A DNA stretch of 64,000 bases from Lunularia cruciata (lineage: Eukaryota; Streptophyta; Marchantiopsida; Lunulariales; Lunulariaceae), in contig OX419761.1 of assembly GCA_948567375.1 (NCBI GenBank), forward strand, positions 47,990,501 through 48,054,500, read 5' to 3'. How positions within the stretch are numbered: the first letter of the stretch is position 1; each line of letters begins with the position of its first letter. The translations under genes were made by a program, and so were the position numbers. Positions 12,241 to 25,013 of this stretch are shown here, piece after piece. Below the pieces are notes generated by a model. It did no database searches. It worked only from the letters and a program-made list of their open reading frames with translations, and had not been told where the DNA came from.

Positions 12241-14385
12241 AACCTTAGTAGCCATTGCTGTCATGTTATGGTTTGTGTAGCACATGAAAAAGTAAATTAA
12301 CATGATTTATCTCCACATTAATGGATTAGGTTGTATGATGGATCCCACGGTTGAGCTATTGCCATATGAGCAATCTTTATACGTGTATGCAACTGGCCAT
12401 ATGGGTTACAATCTTATCCTTTTCAAGGGCTTTGATGTATGTACATGGTGGAGAGTTGAATCAAAGGGAGGGGGGTTTAGTGGGAGGAGGACGTTGAGAG
12501 TGAGAGTTGTAGTAGAGCATAGAGACCAAGGATCAAAGAGATTAATTGAGTAAGAGATGTCCCATGCTCCCAATCTGTCACTCTTGAATCCTTTTCTCAT
12601 CAGGCTTCAGATTCTACATCATAACGGCTTAAAGACCAGATGGTGACACATTTTAGGCTACATTCATGGAATGGATGATGGAAAAACTCGGATCTTGTTG
12701 TCCTTTTAATGCTTAGTTATGAGCAAGTATGTGCTCTTATAGATGGAGAACAACTCAATTTTTCTCATGAGCTTCAAGGTAAACTTGTAGTGTCCATTTG
12801 TCAAAAAGTGAAGAGACTAAATGATAAAGTTGTAAATAATTGGGTCCTAAATGGAGAACTCTAGAATTTTTTGACCTTCAAAGGATTTTAAGGAGGGCAT
12901 TCGAGGAGTGAAGAACATGGTTAGAGAGAAGAACTGATAGGCTACAATCTAGAGGTAAAAATCAGACAATCCGCGTAGATTCTAGGAGGGATATCATCAA
13001 TTGAATCAAGGGTGTAAAATTCATACCTAGGAGCATAAAGTAGGCAATTTGGAGAGCTTTGTGAAATTTTTTCATGATCTATTAGTAAGGTTAGAGAGTA
13101 GAAAAAGTCCTTATAGTGTTGAACTCAAGAAATTTTAATTTTTGGGTTCATTTCAAATTAGATCTGGTTGAGTGAAGTTGGTGCTTTTGGGATGTAAAGT
13201 ATCAAAGAAGAGCTAATGATCAGGTTTGGAATTTTAATCATTTTCCAAGTTGTGATTTGAGTCACCTTATGAAAATTTCTAGTATTTTTGGTGGTTAGGT
13301 TTTGCACCTTTTTGCAAAGGTTTCATATGAATTCCTCAAAATTAGAATTCAAAATCTTGGATCAAATATACTTGGGTTTGTAGAGCGCACAAGTTATCTC
13401 AGCTCAAGAATGGATCTATATCTATAGATTGGGGTTGGATTAGGCCATCAAACTCTACAAAGTGTTAAACAAGGGCACAATCAACTACTATAGAAATTTT
13501 GGTTGGCTTTGGGTCCATGAAGAGTGAGTTTGGTGCAATAAGTGTTACTTAAATACTATCATAAGCTTGGTAGAGCAATTTTATTGTCAATCATGAATGA
13601 CTAGTTATTCTCTTTTTTTGTGACTATGATTGAGGATTTTAGAGTTCTGGAGTGTTTGTGTGGATCAAGTGTACCTCTTATTCAGAAATCTAGGGAAATT
13701 TTGCCAAGAACCAAGGGCAAACCCTAAATTAAGGTTTTGAAAAAATTACAAAAAATTGGCCAAGTTTGAGAGCCTTTCAAGGGAGCTTTTATGATCAGAT
13801 TGTAGATTATTTCATATCATTGGAAAGCTTATCTTATAGGCTTTCCATTAAATCCAAGCTTGTTTGAATTCAAGTCATAAAAGAAAGGTTATATCCATAT
13901 GAGTTTTGTAAACTTTTCCCCATCAAAAAGACATAGAAGTTCTCCACTTGGATTAGAAGTTGGTTAAAATTTGAGGGATAGATTGGAGGAGACTTGGAGT
14001 ATAGGTTGAAATTATTTTGATGACAAAGCATGAAAGCTCTGAAACTCATTTTTGACAAAATTTATAGAGAGTTATTGTCAAATTCTTGTGATTGGATCCT
14101 CTCTATGCTTGCATGCCTATTGGTTCCTTCCTTCTAGGTATGCTATGTTTCTCTCCTTGGTAATGTTGGACGTTATGATCCATAAACCAAGGGTGCGTGT
14201 CATGATGATAGGTAAGGTTGCATGCTACTTCTTTCCCTATTGGAAGGAATCTTAGAAACAAGAGTGGAGTGTTCTATTTGTTGGGTACCACGTGGGCTCA
14301 GATTAGTAGTGACAAGTCTATGCATGACCTCTGATCCATAAGATCCATAATTAGGCCCCCTTTGTGTTCCCAAAGAGAGAAAGGC
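12241..14385. other. About 2.1 kb of unidentified sequence interrupting R
   Basis: R homology ends near 12240 and resumes by about 14386, so this block is foreign to the gypsy element. No protein family could be recognised. The open frames are 60-90 codons and show no known motif. A purine-rich stretch (about 12465-12492, with AAAGGGAGGGGGG) resembles a polypurine tract. Possibly an old insertion, but termini and target duplication could not be defined. Confidence 0.45.
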
Positions 14386-15655
14386 AAGGAACAACACTGG
14401 GCACATCTTCATCAAGTTTGTAGGTGTGAAAGGATGCTCTCCATACATTAAGAAGAATGGTGTGACATGTGTAGATGCATTCATGGAATTGTTGTAAGAA
14501 AATTTCACCAATGGAAGTAAGGTCTCCCACCTTTCTTGCTCATCTAAGGTGAAGCTCTAGTGCATGTCTTCAATAATGCAATTAGCCCACTTTGTTTGTC
14601 TATTGGTTTATGGATGGTATGTCATGGACATGGCAAATTTGGTTTTGAAGATGACAAAGAGTGTTCTCCAAAACAAACTAGTGAATTAAGTGCCTTGATC
14701 AATGATTAACATTCAATATAGGTCATGGTGAGAAAAGATGACAACTAAGTACAATTGAGCTAATTGTAGAGCAATCACATCCTTGTTTGTAGGATACACA
14801 TGAATCATTTTGTTTAGTTGGTCTACAAAGACTACAATGGAATCAAACCCCGAGGTGGTCTTGGGCAATTCATGAACAAGATCTATGTCAACCTATTTCT
14901 AATGTTATGTAGGAGTAAGGAAGGGTTGAAGGAGTTTTTACAAGAAAATTATTAGAAGCTTAATTTTTTTGATAGAGTAGACAAATCTGAATATACTCTA
15001 TCACATTATTGCTTATCTTAGACCAATAGTAATGGCATTTGAATTCATCTAAGGTCTTCTCTACTCCAACATGACCTACACTGGTGGTATGATGACATTC
15101 CACTAGGATGGTGGTTCTTATGTCTTGGGCATCCAAGATCCATAACTTGCCATCATGAAAGGTGAGTCCTTGGGTTTTGGTTATGCCTTTGGATGATTTA
15201 GCTCCTACAATCTATGGGTTAGTTTTTGTAGTAGCAAGAATCTTGGGCCAAAATTCTAGGTTCATGACCTCTATCACCATAGTGTTCACCATAGGCATTT
15301 GGGTAAATGCATATGCAAGTTGCTTCTTGCCTTCCATTTATATGATTGTTATGTTGACCATTGTCTCTACTCTACATACTAAATTTGTCAACAAGATAGA
15401 TCTTTTTGTATCTTAAAGAAGACTAGAGGTTTGTGGTTTATCTCCATTATGAATGATTTCTCACCAAGATAGTGCTTCAACTGCTTGGTCAATGGCCAAC
15501 TCTTCTTGTTCAATGGTGTGATAATTGTGTTTTGCTGGTGATAGCTTCTGACAGAAATATACAATTAGGTGTTATCCATCATTCCATTCTTATTGTAGGG
15601 GTGCTCCTATTACAACACTTGATGCATTTTGTAGCCAACTTGATTGGATATTTTA
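14386..15655 (-). pseudogene. R integrase and RNase H relic
   Basis: On the minus strand 14511-14200 gives VKFSYNNSMNASTHVTPFFLMYGE, the end of the integrase core also found in E1 (4730-4790). Further right the sequence follows the E1 integrase and RNase H parts in reverse complement, up to the RNase H segment, where element C begins. Decayed by many stops. Confidence 0.8.
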
Positions 15656-16145
15656 TCTTACAACATGGAGTTTACCAACAAGTTAGTCAATGCTAATGAA
15701 GTAGCAAATAGACCAAATTAGCCTAAAATATTCTAGAAGTATTTAAGAAGCCACTTGGTATCTTCCAAGCATTGAGTAACGTGCATGCCAAGTGGTGACT
15801 TCTAGGAAGAAGCTTCTTGGGAAGCTTCCTAGCTAGCTTAGCTTACATCCCAAGTAGGTGACCTCTAAAAACTTCTAACTAGCTTAGCTTGCACGCCAAG
15901 TAGATGATTTCTTGAAGTAATAAGTAAGTAGTAGTAAGCTTCTTAAGAAAATCCCTAGTTAACTTGGCTTGCACTCCAAGAAAGTGACTTAAGGAAGTTT
16001 CTTGAGAAGCTTCTTAAGAGCCTTGTATATTCTTTACAAATACCAAAGCTGAGGCTCATGCTAGGCATTTGAAGTTTCACACACTCAAGTGCCCCAATAT
16101 GATCTTCCATTCTCCTATTTCTCTCCTTGATCTTGGTCTTTTACA
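15656..16145 (+). repeat. 5' LTR of C
   Basis: About 490 bp, start decayed (TCTTACAAC), ending TTTTACA. Internally it repeats short motifs of the type AGCTTAGCTTGCACGCCAAG with spacing of about 50-60 bp. A TATA-like region (TATATTCTTTACAAATACC) precedes the probable transcription start. Matches 25880-26340. Confidence 0.8.
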
Positions 16146-16146
16146 T

Positions 16147-16159
16147 TGCTATCAGAGCA
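16147..16159 (+). other. Primer-binding site of C (initiator-Met tRNA type)
   Basis: TGCTATCAGAGCA, one base after the LTR. It differs from the canonical TGGTATCAGAGCA at one position. It confirms the 5' LTR boundary and plus orientation. Confidence 0.8.
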
Positions 16160-19012
16160 AGAATGGGGTAGATGGAATTTATAGATCACCAAATCCTATT
16201 TTGCCAAAATATTGGGATTTTTGTGTCCACATACTACCTAAGCATCATTTTACATTGTTCATCACCTCATGCTTTGGGCAAATTTTTTTGAATGCAATCA
16301 CTTTGTACAAGGAACCCTTGGTATTTTTGATTGTAGCTTATGGAGAACGGTGGTAGTGTTGCATCTAAATTAGATAAATTTGTAGTAGCCATGGTGGTAA
16401 TGCTTGAAGTTATCATTGTTATGTTGTAACAAATTAAACACCTTGTTTGATTGTTAGATGAACAAGACCATCAATGATAAGAGCAAATATAGAGAGCACC
16501 ATTTTGAGAAGAAGTAGAGTAAATCCAATTTCCAAAACCTAAGGTATTTAATGGCAAGAATCTCCTAGGCATAGTAGAGATTTTGTAATAATAAATTTTT
16601 ATTGGACTAGGAATGTACTTTGACAACTACAAATCTTCAAGATGAATAGAAATAGATTCTTGTAGCTTCAATCCAAGATGATGGAGTGGCAAAACTATTG
16701 TGGTGATTCTAAGTGGAGCGAGCTCTTGCTCCACTCAAATTCAAGGGTTGAATGACAGTTTGTTACGCCAATCTTTACATGGGAAGAATTGAAGGGTGCA
16801 ATAATTGTGCAATTCCAAGCAATAAATGCCACATGAGCTGCACCAGATAAGTTGGCAAAGTTGAAGTAGATTGGTTGTATCACAAGCTACATCATGCAAT
16901 TCCAATACATCATTATACAAATTCTAGATATAGTGGATGGTGAAGCTTCGGATTGATTTGTGAGGGGCTTGAAGTCACAAACTAAATTTGAAGTGATTAT
17001 GTGAGAATTGAAACACTTAGAAGAAGCCATCTAGTTGGTTGAGCAATTTGATTCCTTGGTTATAACAACTGGGTCACAAGGGTAGAAGAGTCTGTACCAA
17101 TGGAGATTGATGCCATCCAATGGAGACCACTTGGCATAGTAGATCAAGAAAGATTGTGGAAAAATGACATTTGCTTTAATTATTGCTAGATTGGACATTG
17201 CATTGTTGAATGTCCACTCAAGGATGGATGATCTTGAAAAATTGCCTAAATAAGGTTTGTGGAGTGGAACAATCAAAGAAACAAGGAGTCTTAATAGGAG
17301 ATTTTGAGCTACCTATTGAACACTTGATTTGTTCCAATGAGATTGAAGGCTTGATCTATGCAAGTTTTCTTCACTTGCAAGGTACAATATCTAATCATGG
17401 TTATGGGATTTTAGTTGATTTTTGAAGTTCAAAAAATTGCATATCTATGCAATTAGAAAAGGAATTAAGTATTCCTATCAAGCCAATAATTGAAAGTAGA
17501 TTGATGATGGTGGATGGGAGAAAGGGTTATGGATTTTGTACCTTGCATCTTGTTACCTTCAAGATTGTGAAGGAGTATATGAGGTTTGTAGTGGTACCTC
17601 TATACTATGATATCATTCTAGGTCTATCTTGGCTTGAATGTCATAAGGTTCAATTTGATTGGAGCCAACGACAAATTCAAGTACAACACCAAGGTAGAAA
17701 ATTCTAATAAGGTTGTCTAGCACCTTTGAGTAAGACACCTAAGAATAGTCATTCCTAAGAAGGGAAGTTTGTCAAGAAAGCAACCATAGAGCAAGCTTTA
17801 AAGAAAGATAAGTCTTCAGATGGGAAGTTTGTCAATGAAGCAGCCATAGAGTAAGCTTTGGATAAAGATAAGGCTATTTTTTTGGTGTGTATCAAGCCAA
17901 TTGTGCATGGAGGATTTGAGGAGGATCAAAAAGCCTCATCAATTTATGGTTGATCAAATAGTCCAAGAATTTTCAAATATGTTTTGGGATGATCTGCAAA
18001 AGGGATTACTCTCCTATTGTGATATGCACTTCAAGTTTGAGTTATTGCCAAGAAGTACTCTAGTGAGTAGACCAATCCATCAGCTCTCACAAAAGGAGTT
18101 GGATGGGCTCCAAACAACATTTATAGAGTTGCTGGAGAAGAATTTCATATGATATAATACATCTCCTTGGGGAGCATCGGTACTTTTTTTTCCAAAGAAA
18201 GATAAAGGACTTTACTTATATATTGATTATCATGGCCTCAATAAACAAACAATGAAGAATGCATATTCATTACCTCAAATTGATGACTTGCTCAATCAAC
18301 TAAATTGTGCGCACTACTTCTCCAAGTTGGATCTTTAAAGTGACTAATAGTAGATTCTCATTGACAAAGAAAATGTATAAAAGACTACCTTTTGCACAAG
18401 GTATGGGCATTTTGAGTGGAGAGTTTTGCCTTTTGGGCTCTAATGCTCCAATACTCTTCATGGATCTGATGCATTGGGCGTTGGATATGCTATTGGATTG
18501 GTACGTGATAGTGTTCTTGGATGATATTTTAATCTATAGCAAGATAGAGGTAGAACATGCAACTCAAGTGCAAGAAGTCCTAAGATAACTATGCTTGTGG
18601 AAGTTTTATTGCAAAAATTCAAAGTGTGCCTTTTGGTAAAAGGAAATTACCTTCTTGGGTCACAAGATCTTATCAAAGGAGATCAAAATGGAAGATGATA
18701 AAATCAAAGCCATTACTGATTGGCCTACTCCAAAGGATGCTACAAAAGTATGAGCATTTAATGGACTGGTAAGTTTTTACGATGGTTCATCCATGACTAT
18801 GCTTATATGGCCGCACCATTGACCAACCTCTTGGGAGAGAACTCAAGCTTTCAATGGACCACCAAGCACAAAGAAACATTTGAGAAGCTGAAACATATAG
18901 TGTCTTCAAGACCCATTCTTCCACCGTATGATCCTCAACTACCTTGTGTGGTTGATTTTGATGCTTCTAACTTTGCTATTGGAGCCAGGTTGTAGCAAAA
19001 ATTCTCAAATGG
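16160..19012 (+). pseudogene. C gag-protease-reverse transcriptase relic and start of RNase H
   Basis: gag occupies about 16490-17220. Protease follows, with GILVDF (decayed active site, 17407-17424) and IILGLSWLE (about 17611-17637). The RT begins near 17901 (FSNMFWDDLQKGL, then [27 protein letters not shown] across a stop) and reaches FLDDILIYSK at about 18512-18545. RNase H starts at about 18807 with PLTNLLGENSSFQW and FDASNFAIGA, and is cut off at the D insertion after TCTCAAATGGGTTAT. Stops and frame changes make it non-functional. Confidence 0.85.
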
Positions 19013-19891
19013 GTTATTGTTGAAGCCAAAGTGAAGCTTAATGAAGAAGAAAAGAGAAGAATTGTGCGTTCAACATAAATCCAAAGAAGTTGGGTTAGAC
19101 CCAAGTTAGAAGGACTCAAGTCGGACTTATGAATGTATAGACCCAAAGTAAGGATACTTTGCATTAAGATATGAAACCCAATCCAAAGAACCTTTAACCA
19201 GTCCTTGGGTCTACCCAATCAAGAAAATAAGTGTAAAGAAATCAACTACACTGGGATCAAGATGACATAGAGAGTGATAAAAAATTGACACGCAAAATGT
19301 GTGTGTCAATTGAGGATTGATTGAAGAATGATAGTGTGGTGAAAAACTATAAGATTGAGACTTCATCAAGGGAATTCTAAAATGTTACTATGATATCTCA
19401 TGCCTACCAATAGTTGTCCCAAAGGAGTTAGGATCTTGGGTTTTAGAGAGGGTTTGATTTTTCAAAGACCAAGAGTGAGAAACCATATAATGCCACCATA
19501 TGGTAAAAAGTAGAGTTTGCTAAGGGGTCTTGCAATGCATTCATTACATGTAATGGTAATGATCAAAGTCTTGAGTAAATTTCATATCACGTTTCTAGCA
19601 TGGAACTAGAATTTGAGCTAGCAATTGCAAAGCCAATACCAAGAGAAAGGGAAAGAGAGAAAATCCGGCTTGCTGGATTGAGTCAAATTGGAGAATAGTC
19701 TTGGAGAGAGAAGCATGAGAAATAGGAGGAGTCACCTTCTACTAGGAATGTGATTCTTAGAAAGAAACAACCAAGGTGAGGAATTCTTTCAATGCACCTC
19801 ACACCAAGAATGTGTACAAGGTGGATAGCTATAGAGACCCAATACAAAAGGGGTGTAGTCTGTGTAATGATGGCCATGGTCAAGCCAGAGT

Positions 19892-20580
19892 TGTGAGCCG
19901 GCCTATCTCTCACTCAGGATGAACTTCTTATAACTATTATGGTAGCATGCCATGGACTCAAAAGGCAAAGAATCCCAACTCAATCATACTCCTCCAAGGC
20001 TAACACTCCAAGACTCAAGACATTTGCTCACTAGAGAACTCAATAAGAGAAATATAGTTGCAAATGAAAGGATGATGAGTACCTTCTCACCCCTAGTTTA
20101 TATACTTATGAAATAGTTATGCACCAAATTACTAATTATTGAAGTAACTCAAGTTACTATGCTAAAAGTCAAATAAGTCAAAAAGCTAAAGAAATATCTA
20201 TACTCATGGGAATATTCTCATAAGCATGTGGTCTTATCTTGATCCAACCACTAAGTCAACAATTTTTCCACATGGGATATCCTTGTACTATAGAAGATTC
20301 AAAATAAAATGGCTTGTGGGTCCAAGAGTTCTCAACTCTTTCCTCAAAGCCAAACTCCTAGGAATAATACCAAGTCAACACACTAGAATCCAAAATAGTG
20401 GTTCTCATATTTTCCACTTCTTCTAAATTAAGGTCTTGTCTATCTTAGTTATAATTAACTTTAGCTAATCATGACTAATGTAAAACAATCCTTTATCTCC
20501 ATATAAATAATGTCTCTTAAGTACTTGTAATACCAAACTAAATATCACAATAGCACATACATATACAAATGGGTGTTATA
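19892..20580 (-). repeat. Solo LTR-like element D1
   Basis: About 689 bp, from TGTGAGCCGG to GGGTGTTATA, flanked by GAGT on both sides (19888-19891, 20581-20584). A second copy lies at 29830-30519. On the minus strand it begins TATAACACCC, like a decayed TGTAACACCC LTR start. That is the reason for the strand call. Confidence 0.7.
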
Positions 20581-20820
20581 GAGTAAACCACCTATGTATT
20601 AATGTAAGGTTGTAAGTCAGATGATTAACAATTGGAGAATGGACTTGCCACCCCATTATTTTGTACCTTTTTTAGCCCATTTCTACTTCAGACTAAACCT
20701 ACTCAACTTAGAGGAGAGAGGAAGGATGGTGTCACATTTTCACCTTGACTTACAATGAGTTGCAGATGCGGATGAGGCAAGTCCATGAAGGCAATTCCAT
20801 GAAAGCAATGATCACTACAT

Positions 20821-22171
20821 CAAGAACAGGAAGGAGAAGATAGAGTCAATGCCAAGGCCAAAGAAGAGAAGTAAATCTGAAGGGAGGGTATTGCCACCTT
20901 AGCCGCAAAAGATGAGGAGGTTGAATCCAAAGTCAAAGATTGTGTGGTGAAGAACCAGTCATCAAAGGAAGAATCAAAAGGAGAAGCCTGGTCAAAGTGT
21001 GAAGATTTGAGAGAAGAAGACAAGCTTACCCTATAGAATGAAGGCTCAAGTATTGAAAGTGAAGGCGAGCCCAAAGTCCAACAATTGGTGGAAGAGGTTG
21101 TCAAAGAAGAAGAACATGAATTCCATGCAGTGATTGATCATATGGAAGGAGGAGATGTGCCATGTCTGAAGTTACTTGCGGTAGAGGTGGAGGAAGAATG
21201 AGCAAAAGAGCTTGCCTTGGTGTTTCCAAGAGCAGCAAGATCAAAGAGAAGTGTGTCGGTCACAATTGAAAGTCCAAGCAAAGCTGAAGAGGAGGAAGAA
21301 AGCTTGGAAGGAGTGACGTTGAAGGTAAAAAGATTGCCACTTTAGGGTAAAGCACCAGCCAAAGAAGTACAGACCAAAGACAAAGATGGAGAAGATGATG
21401 AAGTAGCATACACTAGAGTCAAATCACATATCAAAGATTGTTTGTCATTTGTTGGTACAATTGTAGAAGAAGAAGGAAGAGTTGAAGAGAGAGCATCCTG
21501 AAGTGAGTGATGAGTTTGATGTCTTGAAATTTGTGAGTAATGATAACTTGGAGTTGAGGAGGAAACTGACTTGAGGAGAGAAAGAAGTGGAAGAACTTTG
21601 GGCTGATATTGTTCTTTGATGAAAGAGTTTTGATAAGTTGAAGGAGAGTTGTGAGAAGTGCGGCAAAGAACTTGAGCAATGAGCTACAAGATTAAAGGAG
21701 TAGAAGGCAGTGTTTGAGAAATTAAAGGGAGAATTCATGAATGTGTGCTTGGAGGTGCTACTTTCAAAGGCAATGATAGTTGTGATGGAGCAAGAGATGG
21801 AAATCATGAGGAAAAGTGAGGAGGAGAAGGATTGAGCCTGGCAATGGGAATTGACAAATAGAAATCATGAAGGAGAGAGGTTGCAAGGGTTGATCAGAAG
21901 TATAGAGAGTCAATTAGCTCAGTACAAAGAAGAGAAGGGGGCATTAAAGGCAAAATTTGAGGATAGGTTGAAGATGTACCAGAATGAGTTAGAAGCAAAG
22001 AGGGGTCAAGAGAAGATAGTTCTGAGGAGTGAGTCTGATTCAGCTGGAGCAATAGTAGTGGAGTTGAGGGTGATGTTGAGTACTGAAGCTGAAGTTAAGT
22101 TGGAGGAAGCAAGACTACATGAGTTGAAGTTGATGGTGCGGGAGACGAGGAAGCAAAAAGCAAAGGTGTAG
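20821..22171 (+). pseudogene. Decayed coiled-coil protein gene inside D, unidentified
   Basis: From 20821 one frame stays readable for about 660 nt with only a handful of stops, rich in Glu, Lys, Ser and Val (for example VEEVVKEEEHEF, KAEEEEESLEGV). After a frame change the open part 21851-22171 (106 codons) gives a heptad-like stretch: SIESQLAQYKEEKGALKAK, then FEDRLKMYQNELEAK. It is clearly ex-coding. No domain beyond coiled coil is visible and I do not recognise the family. It could be a gag-like or accessory protein of the host element, or a captured host gene. Stops are mainly TAG/TGA one transition away from CAG/CGA/TGG. Confidence 0.5.
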
Positions 22172-23319
22172 ATATGAATAAACTTTTAATTTGCTTAGAA
22201 GAGAGAGTAAATAGGAAAATTCTTGAGGTAGGAGACAATGTAAGACTTGGATTAGATCTTGTTAGATTTGAGTTAGATGAGCTTTGTAGTGATGTGAAAG
22301 TAAACACTAGATGCAAAGTAGTAGAAGTAGGAAAGTAGGTTTTTTGGTGAGTTGCTTGAGACATTAGGAGTTATAGTAGAGAAGGAAGAATTCATTAGCA
22401 GACCATGACTTCAGTTTTAGGTTAAGTTGAAGATAGAATAGAAGGAGAAGAAGAAATTTTAGTTGTAGACAAAGCCAAAGAAGAAGAAGCAACTGAAGGG
22501 ACATTGGGTTAAGAAGCCAAAGTTGAAGTAGATATTGGATTGGATTAGTAAAAAATTTGAGATTTGAAGAGGCAAATATGAAGAGGTGGATTGTGATTTT
22601 GGATCTACAGGTTTGTTAAGTTGTTATAGAATAATAGAATAGTATGTTGTTAGGTAATTATCAAGTGCAAAGTCTATTTAAAGGAAGAATTTGCAATATG
22701 TTGTTGTTTAGTATTCATATTTCTGAAGTTGAGTAAAGTGAAGTGTTGTAACTCACCACTCATCGTTTCAACTTAATTCCGAGTATCATCAATTTTATGT
22801 GAGTGTTTGGAGAAGTTCAAAGTGCAAGTCAATGAGCATTGGATGTTGGATTCCACAATTCTAATTTCATTCTATGTGTTTGATCTTGAGTAGATAGCAA
22901 TCAGAGCAATGCCTTGATGAATATATGAAGAATTATGGTGTTGATAATATTTGACAATTGTGATCATAGTATTGGATTGATGCAAAGCATTTTTGATTGA
23001 GAAAGTTGTGCCTTTATTGGAGGAGTAGAACACAATTCCAAAGCAAAGTTGTTTCATGTTGAAGTAGCCTTCTTTGGGAAAAACTGAATCATCACAATCA
23101 AGATTGATGAATTGTGATTATAGGTGTTGTGATTCATGGCAAGACTACAAATTCAATGCTTATTACTCTCTTTTAGGTGTGGTTTCTACTCAAGAGATTG
23201 AAGATGCAATCAAGAAGAGTTGTTGTGTTACCTTTCATTTTGTATTTGACTATTCCTTACTCATATCTCTATGGGAACAAACTATTAATTGCTAATTATT
23301 GCAAAAGTCATACTTGTAG
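22172..23319. other. Right part of D, no gene recognised
   Basis: More purine-rich ex-coding-like sequence to about 22560, then AT-rich DNA with a TATTTAAAGG box (about 22676-22685) and an ATCAGAGCA motif (22901-22909) reminiscent of an initiator-tRNA primer-binding site. A matching second LTR was not seen, so an LTR reading of 22.6-22.9 kb stays unproven. Confidence 0.3.
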
Positions 23320-23324
23320 GTTAT

Positions 23325-25008
23325 CACGGGTTACATCCCATTGCCTTTGTGTCTCACTAACTAAATATAACAAAAAAGAACTACTCTACTTGAGATTAGG
23401 AACAACTAGGAATGGTATATTCCATCAAGATCTAGAGGCATTATCTCTTGGGAAAACAAGTGATCATGCAAATTGATCACAAGGCCTTGTTGCAAACATT
23501 ACATTTGGAACACATGAAGACTTGACACATTGATGGGAGGAATAACTATAATTATTTGACATCAAGCTTGAGTACAACCTAGTTGGTCCCATGTCATCCC
23601 CAATGCTCTATCACAACAATCTAATTTGAAGTCTCTTCCTCTCATCACAATGGTCATTATGACAATATCAGTCAACTCTAAAGTCCAAATTGAGTTTAGG
23701 ATAACTTTACAACAATATCTTTTCTTTCATATAGTACAAGGTCATCTTACAACATGTGACAAGGAGTACAACACCTTCTCCTTCAAGGAAGACCTTCTAT
23801 TTTGTGAGAACCAGATCTATGTTCCAACCAAGGGTGATCTTTGACTTGTGCGCCTCCAAGAAAGCCCATGACTTACCAATCATTAGTCACATGGGTGAGG
23901 ACAAGACCAACACGACACAAGATGTTTGAGAGTTTGTTCAATCTTGTGAGAGCTACCAATGAAACAAGGCCAACAACCAGAAATTGAGTGGACTCCTTCA
24001 ACCACTCTACATTCCATCTACTCATTAGGAACACATGAGCTTTGATCTCATTACATCCTTACCCAAGATAAAGCAAGGTCACATAGCAATCGTGGTGTTT
24101 GTGGATAAGTTTAGGAAGCAAATCCATTTGACACCAACGTTTGATACCATGAATACTCCAACATTGGCATAGATCTACTTTGAAAATATCTTCAAGCATC
24201 ATGGGATACCTTGTGTATTCATCTCTAACCATGATCCTTGATTCATTGGAAAATTTTGGCAAGCATTCTTCCAGATGCTTGGCACCAAGCTTGCCTTATC
24301 CACATCCTATATCCTCAAATTGATGGACTACTTGAATCTAAAAATCACACCTTGGAGGATTTGCTTCATGCCTTCATCAACATTCACCATACCAATTGGG
24401 AGGAATGTATTATAGTTGTTGAGTGTACATACAATAATTCCAAACAAGTAAGCACTAGATTCTTTCCTTTCTTCCTTAATTTTGGCCAAAATCCACTTGT
24501 TCCAGATTCCTTTCATGCTCCTCCTCCATCTCATGTCCCTCATACTTCCACCTTCTTGACCACCATATCTCAATCCCTCCAACAAGCCAAATCTCATTTC
24601 CTTGTTACTCAAAATTATTAAAAACAATATGCAGACCAAAATCATTATGATCTCACCTTTCAAGTTGGTGATAAGGTCATGCTCTTGTTTAGTAACCTAA
24701 CCTTCCCACTTGATACCCAAGTCCATAAAATTGCTCCTAATTAGATAGGGCCCTTTGATATCACCTAAATCATTTTTCTTATTGCTTATCAACTTGCCTT
24801 GCCTTATCAAATGCATATCTACCTTGTCTTTCAAGCTTCCAAGTTGAAACCCTTTGTTCCTATCCATCTTCTTGTTCCTCTTGTGTCCAACCTCCTCCTC
24901 TTCCCATCCATATCAATGATCATGAGGATTATGAAGTTGATCATATCCTTGCACATCCCATATTCAACTAGGCCATCAAGACCACTTTTAGAGTACAAAG
25001 TCCTCTAG
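23325..25008 (+). pseudogene. C RNase H and integrase relic (continuation)
   Basis: Resumes C after D. RNase H motifs HPIAFVSH, RHYLLGKQVIMQIDHKALLQ lie at about 23337-23490. Integrase follows: the HHGIPCVFISNHDP region (24196-24240), FWQAFFQMLGTKLALSTSYI (about 24255-24315), LEDLLHAFINIHHTNWEECI and FFPFFLNFGQNPLVPDS (to about 24510). The C-terminal part reaches a chromodomain start (EYKVLW, about 24990-25008), where the solo LTR-B is inserted. Stops are frequent. Confidence 0.8.
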
Positions 25009-25013
25009 AAAAG

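Larger units (their letters stand above)
19018..23319. mobile_element. D: 4.3 kb insertion in C RNase H, family unknown
   Basis: Flanked by the perfect 5-bp duplication GTTAT (19013-19017 and 23320-23324). Joining the flanks restores C RNase H, which resumes at HPIAFVSH near 23337. The insertion begins TGTTGAAGCC and ends ACTTGTAG. No pair of long terminal repeats was seen at its two ends and no reverse transcriptase, integrase or transposase inside. It contains a solo LTR (19892-20580) and a decayed acidic/lysine-rich coiled-coil reading frame. The segment 19018-19891 shows no recognisable coding. It may be a non-autonomous retroelement carrying a captured or element-specific gene, which is inference. 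Confidence 0.6.

Noticed and set aside
11685-12553. Plus-strand open frames of 67-88 codons
   Set aside because: The left part is the wrong strand of the R chromodomain and integrase; the remainder has no coding signature.
20820-22364. Minus-strand Ser/Phe/Leu-rich open frames
   Set aside because: They are the complement of the purine-rich coiled-coil frame, which reads naturally on the plus strand.
22888-22915. ATCAGAGCA motif as a retrotransposon primer-binding site
   Set aside because: The preceding bases do not match TGGT, and no second LTR was found, so the match may be chance.
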